Source: Comamonadaceae bacterium (GTDB lineage: Bacteria; Pseudomonadota; Gammaproteobacteria; Burkholderiales; Burkholderiaceae_C). From it: a DNA stretch of 55,767 nt. The stretch spans positions 1 through 55,767 of the forward strand of contig JAIXOX010000039.1 of assembly GCA_027486555.1 (NCBI GenBank), read 5' to 3'. The notes below the pieces were generated by a model. It was given only the letters and a program-made list of their open reading frames with translations. It had not been told where the DNA came from and made no database searches. The position numbers and the translations under genes are program-made. Positions 43,293-51,472 of this stretch are shown piece after piece; within the stretch, counting starts at the first letter, position 1, and every line of letters begins with the position of its first letter.

Positions 43293-43363
43293 TGAATCGA
43301 CTCAAGTGACGAACGGGCCCCCCGTTTAATCACTTGTTCTTAAAACTGACTTTTGGAGACAAC

Positions 43364-44335
43364 ATGAAAACGACATTGAAATTGGTTTTGACCGCCCTGA
43401 CCCTGGCCTGCACTGCTGTGCAAGCTCAGCCTTATCCCAACAAACCCATCACGCTGGTGGTGCCCTTTGCCGCTGGCGGCCCCACCGACGTGGTGGCCCG
43501 CATGATGGCCATTCCCATGGGCAAGTCCTTGGGTCAATCGGTGGTGGTGGAAAACGTCAACGGCGCTGGCGGCACTGTCGGGGCCACCAAGGTGGCACGT
43601 TCGGCCCCCAACGGCTACACGATCTTCTTGCACCACATGGGCATGTCCACATCACCGGCCCTGTACAAAAAACTCAGCTTTGACCCTCTGACCGACTTTG
43701 AGTACATCGGCCAAGTGCTGGATGTGCCCATGACCCTGATCGCCCGCAAGGACATTCCCGCCAACAACCTGCAAGAGTTGATCGCCTACATCAAGGCCAA
43801 CGAAAAGAAGGTGTCGCTGGCCGATGCCGGTTTGGGCGCGGTGTCTAACCTGTGTGGTCTGATGTTCAAAAGCGCCATCGGCATCAACATCAACACCATT
43901 CCCTACAAAGGCACTGGCCCCGCCATGAACGACCTGCTGGGTGGCCAGGTGGACATTCTGTGCGACCAGACCACTCAAACCGTGCCCATGATCAAGGATG
44001 GCCGTGTCAAGGTCTTTGGTGTGACCACGCTCAAACGTCTGGCCGCCTTGCCCAATGTGCCCACGCTCGACGAGCAAGGCCTCAAAGGTTTTGAAGTGAA
44101 AGTCTGGCACGGCATGTACGCGCCCAAAGGCACACCCGCCCCTGTGCTGACACAAATCAACACCGCCATGCGCGCCGCCATGGCCGAACCCTCGATCGTG
44201 CAACGCTTGGTCGAACTCAGTTCGGACATTCCATCGGCCGACAAGATGACCCCCAAGGGCCTGGAAGACCACCTGAAAGCCGAAATCAACAAATGGGGTC
44301 CGGTGATTCGCAAGGCGGGTGTGACTGCCGACTGA
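43364..44335 (+). CDS. Bug/TctC-family receptor (4)
   Basis: 323 aa from the ATG at 43364, which has a TTTTGGAGA Shine-Dalgarno. Signal peptide ends near VQA-QP; the mature part has YPNKPITLVVPFAAGGPTD, then PYKGTGPAMNDLLGG, which closely mirrors receptor 3. The two are a diverged tandem duplication. GC-rich inverted repeats after the stop may terminate the transcript. Confidence 0.91.
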   Translation: MKTTLKLVLTALTLACTAVQAQPYPNKPITLVVPFAAGGPTDVVARMMAIPMGKSLGQSVVVENVNGAGGTVGATKVARSAPNGYTIFLHHMGMSTSPALYKKLSFDPLTDFEYIGQVLDVPMTLIARKDIPANNLQELIAYIKANEKKVSLADAGLGAVSNLCGLMFKSAIGININTIPYKGTGPAMNDLLGGQVDILCDQTTQTVPMIKDGRVKVFGVTTLKRLAALPNVPTLDEQGLKGFEVKVWHGMYAPKGTPAPVLTQINTAMRAAMAEPSIVQRLVELSSDIPSADKMTPKGLEDHLKAEINKWGPVIRKAGVTAD

Positions 44336-44344
44336 TCCTGAACC

Positions 44345-44381
44345 GCAGCGTCTGCGCTGCACCGCCCGATGGGGGGTGCAC
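44345..44381 (+). terminator. Weak hairpin pair after receptor 4
   Basis: GCAGCG (44345-44350) pairs with CGCTGC (44355-44360), and a second dyad GCACC/GGTGC spans about 44359-44380. There is no clear T-run, so this is at most a Rho-assisted terminator between convergent genes. Confidence 0.3.
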
Positions 44382-44433
44382 CGCAGATGCATCACACCAG
44401 TGCTGCACCACCTTCCGGCCCAGCACCCTCCCC

Positions 44434-45222
44434 TCAAACGATGTGCAAGCCGCCATCCACCACCAAGGTGCTGCCGGTGATGAACGAGCCCTCCGAAGAG
44501 GCCATCCACAAGATGGGCCAGGCAATTTCTTCGGGCGTGGCCCAACGGCCCAGCAAAGATGTGTCTTTGCGTTCGGTCTTGAGCTGCTCCACGCTCTTAC
44601 CGATTTTTTGCGCACGCCCCACATGGAAATCCGTCAGCGTTGAGCCGGGGCACACCGCGTTGACACGAACCCCGTGCGCCGCCTCTTCACACGCCAGAGA
44701 CCGTGTCAAGGCCAGTTGTGCCGCCTTGGTGGCGTCGTACAGGGCCATGCCTTTGCGGCCTTTGACGGCGTAGCAAGACGACACGTTGACGATGCTGCCG
44801 TGGCCGGTGCTGCGCAGGTGCGGCAGTGCGGCATGGCAGTAATTCGTGATGCCCACCAGGTTGACGCCCACGATCGCATGCCATTCGGCCGCCGTCGCCA
44901 GGGCTGCAGCCGAATAATTTCGCATGGCGGCGTTGTTGACCAGGATGTCCAGGCCTCCGAGTTCTTTGACACAACGCGCCACGGCTTCCAGCGCCAGCGA
45001 GAGGTCGCTCACATCGGCCTGGGCGCACAGCACACGGGCCTCAGGGGTGGCCTGCACAATGGCCTGGCGCGTGCGCTCCAGGCCCTGCGCATCGGCATCC
45101 ACCAAAAAGACCGAAGCGCCTTCTTGGGCAAAAATGCGCGCTGTCGCCGCGCCAATGCCCGAACCCGCGCCGGTGATCAGCGCCACTTGGCCTTGCAAAC
45201 GCGGCTGGCCCATTCCGCTCAT
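44434..45222 (-). CDS. Short-chain dehydrogenase/reductase
   Basis: 262 aa classical SDR. The nucleotide site is LITGAGSGIG (about 14-23), NNAAMRN at the NAG position, catalytic Ser in NVSSCYAVKG and the YDATK pair of Tyr and Lys. It probably oxidises a diol or alcohol made by the Rieske oxygenase encoded upstream in the same operon. Its start overlaps the Bug receptor 5 stop by four bases. It is the last gene of the operon. Confidence 0.92.
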   Translation of the reverse strand: MSGMGQPRLQGQVALITGAGSGIGAATARIFAQEGASVFLVDADAQGLERTRQAIVQATPEARVLCAQADVSDLSLALEAVARCVKELGGLDILVNNAAMRNYSAAALATAAEWHAIVGVNLVGITNYCHAALPHLRSTGHGSIVNVSSCYAVKGRKGMALYDATKAAQLALTRSLACEEAAHGVRVNAVCPGSTLTDFHVGRAQKIGKSVEQLKTERKDTSLLGRWATPEEIAWPILWMASSEGSFITGSTLVVDGGLHIV

Positions 45223-46202
45223 TCCGCCTTGGTACCGGTGTCTTTGATCACTTTGCCCCAGCGCTTGATTTCCGAGCCAATCCAGTCACGGAACTGGTTG
45301 GGCGTGGTGGCCACAATTTCAAACTCCATGTCCAGCAATCGCTTGGTGATCTCGGGTGAGCGGACGATTTTCACGATCTCGCGGTTGTAGCGCTCGATGA
45401 TGGGCGCAGGCGTGCCGCCGGTGGTGAGAAATCCAATCCACGAGGTGGCTTCAAAGTCGGGGTAGCCCGATTCGCTGAGGGTGGGAATGTCAGGCGTGGT
45501 GGCAAAACGCTTGAGGCCTGAGGTGGCCAACAATTTCAGGCGGCCTTCCTTGGCAAATTGCTGCACATTGCCCGGCACAAAGAAGCCCGCCTGGATATTG
45601 CCGCCGATCAAATCACTGACGGCAGGTCCGGCACCCCGGTAAGGGATGTGCGTGATGTGAAACCCCGCAGCCGACTTGAACATCTCCATGGTCAGGTGCG
45701 AGGCACTGCCCAAAGCCACCGAGCCATAAGAGTATTTGGCTGGGTTGGCCTTGGTCTTTTCCACAAAATCCTTCACGCTGGTGATGCCCGATGCCGGGTT
45801 GACCACGAGGTATTGCGGTGCCTTGACCATCAGGGTGATGGGGGCCAGGTCCTTGACCGGGTCATAGGGCATTTTGTCGAACAAGCCCACGTTGATGGCC
45901 AAGGGGCCGTTGTAGCCAATCAGCAAGGTGTGGCCGTCGGGTGCGGCCTTGGCCACCAGGTCGGCACCGATGTTGCCGCCTGCACCGGGTTTGTTTTCGA
46001 CCACAAAAGGTTGCCCAAAAACTTCTTGCAGTTTGGGGGCAATCAAGCGCGCCAGCACATCGTTGGTGCTGCCGGTGATGGGCACGATGATGCGCACGGG
46101 CTTGGTCGGCGCCCACTCCTGTGCACCCACTGTCATGGCCGTACTCAGGCCCAGAGTGGCCAGGGCCAATGCGGTCAGTTGCCGACGGTTCAAATTTTTC
46201 AT
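45219..46202 (-). CDS. Bug/TctC-family receptor (5)
   Basis: 327 aa from the ATG at 46200-46202. The N-terminus MKNLNRRQLTALALATLG has a twin-basic signal sequence, possibly Tat-like but lacking the full motif. The mature part has PTKPVRIIVPITGSTND, where the usual AAGG is replaced, and ENKPGAGGNIGADL. It lies between the Rieske oxygenase (37 bp) and the SDR, implying the receptor serves the same aromatic substrate. Confidence 0.9.
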   Translation of the reverse strand: MKNLNRRQLTALALATLGLSTAMTVGAQEWAPTKPVRIIVPITGSTNDVLARLIAPKLQEVFGQPFVVENKPGAGGNIGADLVAKAAPDGHTLLIGYNGPLAINVGLFDKMPYDPVKDLAPITLMVKAPQYLVVNPASGITSVKDFVEKTKANPAKYSYGSVALGSASHLTMEMFKSAAGFHITHIPYRGAGPAVSDLIGGNIQAGFFVPGNVQQFAKEGRLKLLATSGLKRFATTPDIPTLSESGYPDFEATSWIGFLTTGGTPAPIIERYNREIVKIVRSPEITKRLLDMEFEIVATTPNQFRDWIGSEIKRWGKVIKDTGTKAE

Positions 46203-46239
46203 GTTGTCTCCTGTTGTATGTGTGTGCAATGAAAAATGG

Positions 46240-47514
46240 TCAGATCGAAAACACCGGCTCGTCCAGGCCATTGGCTAGGTGTGCTTTGGCCCACACCATG
46301 GGGTCATCGCCTTTGGGCAACAACACACCGGCAGGGCGCACATGTTGCTCTGCGGCGTCCAAGGCCGGGGGCTCAATGCCTTGCTCCAGCGCCACCGCCG
46401 CATCGTGCAGCATGCGCCGGGCCATGACGATGGCTCGGTCGGTGGGCAGCAGTTTTTCGGCCGCATGGTCCTGAATGGAACCCATGCTTTCTTGCAGCGA
46501 ATAGTCTTGTGCCGAAAAACCGAACACCCCGCTGTAAGCACGCTTTTCCTGTTGGGCCTTCCGGTCCATCAGGTAGTCGTTGTCGCGGTTGGCTTTGGGC
46601 ACAAAACTGCCTGGGGCGTCGTATTCCACATGGATGCCTTTGCCCGCAGCCATGGCTTCATGTTCTTCGGCGCTGAGTGGCTGCTTGGGTTGCCAGTTCA
46701 TGCTCCAGGCCCAGCACTCGTGGTCGTTGACCGGCACCCAGGCGTGGCCGCCCAAGGCGTGGTGGCCAAACGGCGGAATCATGGTGAACCAGGGGAACAA
46801 CCACTGCGTGATGCGCCAGTAAAAACTGTCGGGCTCGCCCATGCGGCGGCCATACAAGCTCATGCCATACGAGGTTTTTTCGATTTCAAACACCACATTG
46901 CCATCGGCCTTGATGTAGTCGAGCGCCTTGACGCCTTTGTGCATCGGGTCGGTGTCCACTTCATAGCGGTGCACATAGGACACATGGGCGGTGTCGATGC
47001 CGCCTTCCATGGCCTGCAGGTAACTGGAGTACTGAAGGCGCTTGGAGACAAACACATGGCTGTCTGGCAAAGTGCACCACTCCAGTTCGGGTGGCTCGGG
47101 CATTTTTTCGGGTGGCCCCATATAGGTCCAGACAATGCCGCCGCGCTCCACGCAGGGATAGCCCTTGATGTGCATGTGCGCACAGGCCTTGGGGTTAGAG
47201 GGCACCTCCACACACTGGCCCAATCCGTCAAACTTGACGCCGTGGTAGGCGCAGCGGATGCCGTTTTCTTCGTTGCGGCCAAAGTACAGCGAGACACCCC
47301 GGTGCGAGCAAAACTCACCGATCATGCAGGCTTGGCCATCGGTGTTGCGAAACGCCAGCAGCTTTTCGCCCAACAACTCGATGCGCACTTGCGGACCGTC
47401 GGGCAGCTCGATTTCACTGCTGGTCAAAGCGGGCACCCAATAGCGGCGCATCAGGTTGCCCATGCGCGTGCCGGGGCCTACCCGTGTCAATGTTTCAGAC
47501 ATGTCCTTGTTCAT
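46240..47514 (-). CDS. Rieske-type aromatic ring-hydroxylating oxygenase, alpha subunit
   Basis: 424 aa, in the size range of phthalate 4,5-dioxygenase-like terminal oxygenases. The Rieske cluster ligands are C69, H71, C88 and H91. The mononuclear iron site has D174, H177 and H182 (GGIDTAHVSYVH). It should hydroxylate or O-demethylate an aromatic acid. No reductase or ferredoxin gene is nearby, so electrons must come from elsewhere. It diverges from iclR 2 across a region with two palindromes. MNKDMSE offers two starts, 47514 or 47502. Confidence 0.92.
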   Translation of the reverse strand: MNKDMSETLTRVGPGTRMGNLMRRYWVPALTSSEIELPDGPQVRIELLGEKLLAFRNTDGQACMIGEFCSHRGVSLYFGRNEENGIRCAYHGVKFDGLGQCVEVPSNPKACAHMHIKGYPCVERGGIVWTYMGPPEKMPEPPELEWCTLPDSHVFVSKRLQYSSYLQAMEGGIDTAHVSYVHRYEVDTDPMHKGVKALDYIKADGNVVFEIEKTSYGMSLYGRRMGEPDSFYWRITQWLFPWFTMIPPFGHHALGGHAWVPVNDHECWAWSMNWQPKQPLSAEEHEAMAAGKGIHVEYDAPGSFVPKANRDNDYLMDRKAQQEKRAYSGVFGFSAQDYSLQESMGSIQDHAAEKLLPTDRAIVMARRMLHDAAVALEQGIEPPALDAAEQHVRPAGVLLPKGDDPMVWAKAHLANGLDEPVFSI

Positions 47515-47540
47515 GAAAAACGTCTCCTTGGCTTGAATAA

Positions 47541-47557
47541 ATGACTGCCACAGTCAT
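47541..47557. promoter_or_regulatory. Perfect palindrome before the Rieske gene
   Basis: ATGACTG (47541-47547) and CAGTCAT (47551-47557) are exact inverted arms around CCA, 27 bp upstream of the Rieske start. It could be an operator or a leader hairpin in the oxygenase mRNA. Confidence 0.5.
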
Positions 47558-47591
47558 GCTCAACTGTGCAGCTGTCCGTAAAATGATAATG

Positions 47592-47610
47592 TTGTCCACC
47601 TGGCGGACAA
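47592..47610. promoter_or_regulatory. IclR-type operator between Rieske and iclR genes
   Basis: TTGTCC (47592-47597) and GGACAA (47605-47610) form a perfect inverted repeat with a 7-bp spacer, 43 bp before the iclR 2 ATG. The architecture equals the sites of IclR 1 but the half-site differs (GTCC rather than TTCC), consistent with a different IclR protein. Confidence 0.62.
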
Positions 47611-47652
47611 ACCGATACGCACGCGGCACACAAGGTTTTGAAGGGTTTTGGC

Positions 47653-48402
47653 ATGAGCACCAGCAGCGGCGATGGCGTCCGGGCCGTTGAACGGGCCCTT
47701 GACATTTTGAAAGCGTTCTCTGTCAACGAGCACGAACTCAGCGCCTCCCAATTGCTCGAACGCGTCCCCTTGAGTCGGCCTACCTTGTACCGACTGCTGC
47801 AAACGCTGGTGCATTCAGGTTTTGTGGTGTCTTCGGGTGAACCCCAAAGGTTCAGGCTGGGACCTGCCGTCGGCCAGTTGACCCATGTGTGGTCGTCGGG
47901 CCTGAACATCTCTGCGGTGGGTCAAGCCATCATGCAACGCGTGTGGGAAGCCACCCAAGAAACCGTGGCCCTTTTTGTGCCGCAAGGCAATATGCGCCTG
48001 TGCGTTGCCGAGTTGCCCAGCCCGCAGGCGCTGAGCTTCAAACGGGGTGTGGGTTACCAAGAGCGCATTGTTTCGGGGGCCAGTGGCCAGGTCATCCTGG
48101 CGCATGCCAACACCTCGATTGAGGCGATTGAACGTTACGCCGAAGGCCTGAGCCTGGACCCGATCCGCTTTGCACAAGAGCTGCGACAAATCCGAAAACG
48201 CGGCTACGCCACCAGTAAAAACGCCTTGATTGAAGGGGCCGTGGCCATTGCTGCACCGTTCTTCAACAGCCATGGCCAAGTGGCGGGCTCCATCGCCGTG
48301 TTCGGGCCAGGGGCCCGCCTCAAAGAGGACAAGGTGCGCCAGTTCGGCGCCGTGCTGGTCAAAGAAGCCGCAGCCCTGTCGCAGGCTTTGGGACACACCT
48401 GA
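47653..48402 (+). CDS. IclR-family transcriptional regulator (2)
   Basis: 249 aa from the ATG at 47653. The winged helix (about 8-65) includes LERVPLSRPTLYRLLQTL, and the effector domain follows with GASGQVILAHA and EGAVAIAAPFF. It is transcribed divergently from the Rieske operon and is the obvious candidate regulator for it. Normal length for the family. Confidence 0.9.
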   Translation: MSTSSGDGVRAVERALDILKAFSVNEHELSASQLLERVPLSRPTLYRLLQTLVHSGFVVSSGEPQRFRLGPAVGQLTHVWSSGLNISAVGQAIMQRVWEATQETVALFVPQGNMRLCVAELPSPQALSFKRGVGYQERIVSGASGQVILAHANTSIEAIERYAEGLSLDPIRFAQELRQIRKRGYATSKNALIEGAVAIAAPFFNSHGQVAGSIAVFGPGARLKEDKVRQFGAVLVKEAAALSQALGHT

Positions 48403-48429
48403 GCCAGATCGCTTTACAGGCATGGCGGT

Positions 48430-49185
48430 CTAGGGTTGCCACTGAAGGCCACGAACCCAGCCCACGCTCTGAGCGCCCGTGTTGTCGCTGTCGGCACCAA
48501 TCAGCACCGCACGCACTTTGGGAACACCTGCCCCTGCAGGCAGTTCCTCGGCAAACAAGTTCGCAAAGTCGGCGGCCACGTCGCGGGTTTCGGTTTGCCA
48601 CTGGGCCAAGGGCGCGCCTTTGCCTTGCAAGGTGATGAAGCGCACGCGCTGGGTGTAGGGGTTGGCGCCTTGCAGGCCCGAGGGGTGCACGATGTCCCAT
48701 ACATAGCAAAGCGTCGCGGCTGGCAGGTCTTCGCCACTCACGCTGCGGGCAATTCGCAGCAAGGTGCGCTGGGCAAATGGCACGCGGTCCAACGGGTGGT
48801 CAAACATGACGCAGACCTTGAGGGCGGCGTCGTCTCCGGCTTTGGTCAAGATGTCGGCCACGCCTTTGCCGCCCGTGAGCGGCTCGTCCAACCGCCAGTG
48901 CCATTGCAGTCGGCCAGGGTTGGCATTGGACAGATCGTGCACCCAAGTGCCATACGAAGCGCGGGTGCTGACCTTGAGCGCCCGCTCGCCTTGCACATCG
49001 GCCAACTCGAAGCGGGTGGCCGGAATATCGGCCTTGGATTTGGGAAAGCCCACAAATCGCCATGGGCTGGCGGTTGAGCCATTGACAGGCACCAAAGGCG
49101 CGAGGCTTTGCGCCACAACAGACACGGCAACAAAGGCCAAACCCAGCGCCAGCAGGGTATTAGCCGGTTTAAAAAACGGGTTCAT
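48430..49185 (-). CDS. DUF3047 family secreted protein
   Basis: 251 aa with a signal peptide (1 to about 25, ending VVAQS) and a beta-rich DUF3047 domain: LQWHWRLDEPL and the KAGDDAALKVCVMF block. Biochemical role unknown. Its ATG (49183-49185) overlaps the stop of the large upstream membrane flavoprotein by four bases, so the two are translationally coupled. A role together with that protein at the membrane is implied. Confidence 0.83.
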   Translation of the reverse strand: MNPFFKPANTLLALGLAFVAVSVVAQSLAPLVPVNGSTASPWRFVGFPKSKADIPATRFELADVQGERALKVSTRASYGTWVHDLSNANPGRLQWHWRLDEPLTGGKGVADILTKAGDDAALKVCVMFDHPLDRVPFAQRTLLRIARSVSGEDLPAATLCYVWDIVHPSGLQGANPYTQRVRFITLQGKGAPLAQWQTETRDVAADFANLFAEELPAGAGVPKVRAVLIGADSDNTGAQSVGWVRGLQWQP

Positions 49186-51368
49186 CCGCGCCGCCAATCG
49201 TGGTACTTCTTGACCCAAGACAGCAACTTATGCGGCGCATGGGCACGCTTCCATTCGCCCGCGGCGAATTTGTTGGCTTCGGCCATCGTGGGGTAGGTGT
49301 GGATGGTGCCCAAGATCTTGGTCAGGCCTAGGCCATGTTTCATGGCCAGCACGTACTCGGCCAGCAAATCTGCCGCGTGTGCGCCCACGATCGTCACACC
49401 CAAAATCTTGTCTTTGCCCGGCACGGTGAGCACCTTCACAAAACCGTGCGCTTCGCTGTCTGCGATGGCGCGGTCCAGATCGTCGATGCCGTATTGGGTC
49501 ACTTCATACGGGATGTTTTTCTCTTGGGCTTCTTGCTCGTTCAGGCCCACACGCGCCACCTCGGGGTCGATGAAGGTCGCCCACGGGATCACCGAGTAGT
49601 CGGCCTTGAACAGCTTCCACTCGCCAAACAAAGCGTTGACGGCCGCGTACCAGGCTTGGTGCGCGGCGGTGTGGGTGAACTGGAACGGACCCGCCACGTC
49701 GCCTGCGGCGTAAATGTTGGGGTAGATGGTTTGCAGGTATTCGTTGGTTTCCACGGTGCGGTGGGTGGGAATGCCCAGGTCTTCCAGGCCATACCCTTGC
49801 AAACGCGCCACACGGCCCACGGCGCACAGCAGCTGATCGAATACGATGCGCTTCTCAATGCCGGCGTGTTCCACCACCAAGGTCTTTTCGCCGTTGACCC
49901 GTTCGCAGCGCAACGCCTTGTGGCCGGTGAACACTTGCACGCCGTCGGCCTCTAACGAGGCTTTGGCGAGTTCACTCACCTCCACGTCTTCGCGCGCCAT
50001 GATGCGTGCGCCCATTTCCACTTGTGTCACGTGTGAGCCCAGCCGCGCAAAGCTTTGCGCCAGCTCGCAGCCAATCGGCCCGCCGCCCAGCACCACCAAA
50101 CGTTTGGGCACTTCATCGAGCTTGGCGAATTCGTCCCACAGGGTGTCGCTGGTCACGTAACCCACATCGTCCAAGCCAGGCAGTGGCGGCACAAAGGGGC
50201 GGGCACCGGCAGCGATCACGATGCTGCGGGCGGTGAGGCGCACGACCTTGGGCGTGCCATCCGGCCCGGTGCCACCACCGTTGAGCGCGATCTCCACCGT
50301 CCAAGGGTTGATCAGCTTGCCGTAACCCTGCAACACTTCCACACCCAAGCCGGTGTAACGCTCGATGCTGTCGTGTGGCTCGATGGCGGCAATCACGTCG
50401 TGCACCCGCTGCATCACCGCTTTGAAGCTGAAGCTCGGACCTGCATCGCTCAGGCCGTAGTTCGACGCGTGGCGCATTTGGTGGGCCAGCTTGGCACTTT
50501 TGATCAGCGCTTTGCTCGGCACACAGCCGTAGTTCAAGCAGTCGCCGCCCATCTTGTGCGCTTCGATCAGCGTGACCTTGGCCTTGACGGCTGCGGCGAT
50601 GTAGGCGCTGACCAAACCACCCGCGCCACCGCCAATGACGATCAGGTTGCGGTCAAAAGTCTTGGGGCGTTGGTCGGCCCAGCGGGCGTAGACCTTGCGC
50701 TTTTGCACCGCAGCCACGATACGGCGCGTGATCAGCGGGAAGATGCCCAGCAGCACAAAGCTGACCAAGAGCGCGGGACTCAATATGCCTTGCAGCGATT
50801 CGAGCTGCGCCAACTGCGTGCCCGCGTTCACATACACCGCCGTGCCTGCCAGCATGCCGATTTGGCTGACCCAGTAATACGTCCACACCTTCATGCGCGT
50901 CAGGCCCATGAGCAGGTTGATCAAGAAGAACGGCACGACCGGGATCAGCCTTAATGTGAAGAGGTAAAAACCGCCCTCGCGGTCCACGCCCAAGTGGATG
51001 TCGGCCAGGCGCTGACCAAACCGCGCCTCCACCCAGTCGCGCAACAAAAAGCGCGAGGCCAAAAACGCCAAGGTCGCGCCCACGGTGGACGCAAACGACA
51101 CGATCAGCGAACCCTGCCACAAGCCAAAAATGGCCCCACCGGCCAAGGTGATGATCACGGCCCCCGGAATGGACAGCGCCGTCGCCAGCACATAGGTCAG
51201 GAAATACACCGCCGCCACCGTGAACGGTTGCTCGGCGTGCAGCTGCGCAAAACTGGCCTGGCTGGCTTTGAGTTGCTCAAAGCTCAAGTAGCGCCCGAGG
51301 TCCAGCGCGACAAAGGCACCGATGGCCAGCGCCAGCAAGAGCAACAAAACAATTTGACGAAGGCGCAT
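49182..51368 (-). CDS. TVP38/TMEM64 membrane domain fused to mercuric-reductase-like flavoprotein
   Basis: 728 aa. Residues 1-225 are a TVP38/DedA-like membrane domain with about six helices and the SIPGAVIITLAGGAIFG motif (67-83). Residues 240-728 are a class I disulfide oxidoreductase: LIVIGGGAGG (242-251), redox pair C277/C282 in GGDCLNYGCVPSK, NAD motif VVLGGGPIGCELA and the dimer-interface IHTYPTMAEA. The N-terminal MerA NmerA domain and C-terminal Cys pair of true mercuric reductase are absent. It may couple a thiol or quinone redox reaction to the membrane. It is the first gene of a pair with DUF3047. Confidence 0.9.
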   Translation of the reverse strand: MRLRQIVLLLLLALAIGAFVALDLGRYLSFEQLKASQASFAQLHAEQPFTVAAVYFLTYVLATALSIPGAVIITLAGGAIFGLWQGSLIVSFASTVGATLAFLASRFLLRDWVEARFGQRLADIHLGVDREGGFYLFTLRLIPVVPFFLINLLMGLTRMKVWTYYWVSQIGMLAGTAVYVNAGTQLAQLESLQGILSPALLVSFVLLGIFPLITRRIVAAVQKRKVYARWADQRPKTFDRNLIVIGGGAGGLVSAYIAAAVKAKVTLIEAHKMGGDCLNYGCVPSKALIKSAKLAHQMRHASNYGLSDAGPSFSFKAVMQRVHDVIAAIEPHDSIERYTGLGVEVLQGYGKLINPWTVEIALNGGGTGPDGTPKVVRLTARSIVIAAGARPFVPPLPGLDDVGYVTSDTLWDEFAKLDEVPKRLVVLGGGPIGCELAQSFARLGSHVTQVEMGARIMAREDVEVSELAKASLEADGVQVFTGHKALRCERVNGEKTLVVEHAGIEKRIVFDQLLCAVGRVARLQGYGLEDLGIPTHRTVETNEYLQTIYPNIYAAGDVAGPFQFTHTAAHQAWYAAVNALFGEWKLFKADYSVIPWATFIDPEVARVGLNEQEAQEKNIPYEVTQYGIDDLDRAIADSEAHGFVKVLTVPGKDKILGVTIVGAHAADLLAEYVLAMKHGLGLTKILGTIHTYPTMAEANKFAAGEWKRAHAPHKLLSWVKKYHDWRRG

Positions 51369-51472
51369 GAAAGGGGAAACTCCTGAGTGGCCGATGGTGT
51401 GCGTTGGAAACGGCCAAAGGCGGTGAACGATAACCCGGATGAACTTGCAGTTCGGTGTGGCGCAGCAAAAAG

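Noticed and set aside
49182..51368. Mercuric reductase (merA)
   Set aside because: Lacks the NmerA domain and C-terminal Cys pair, has a membrane domain instead, and no merR/merT genes are near.
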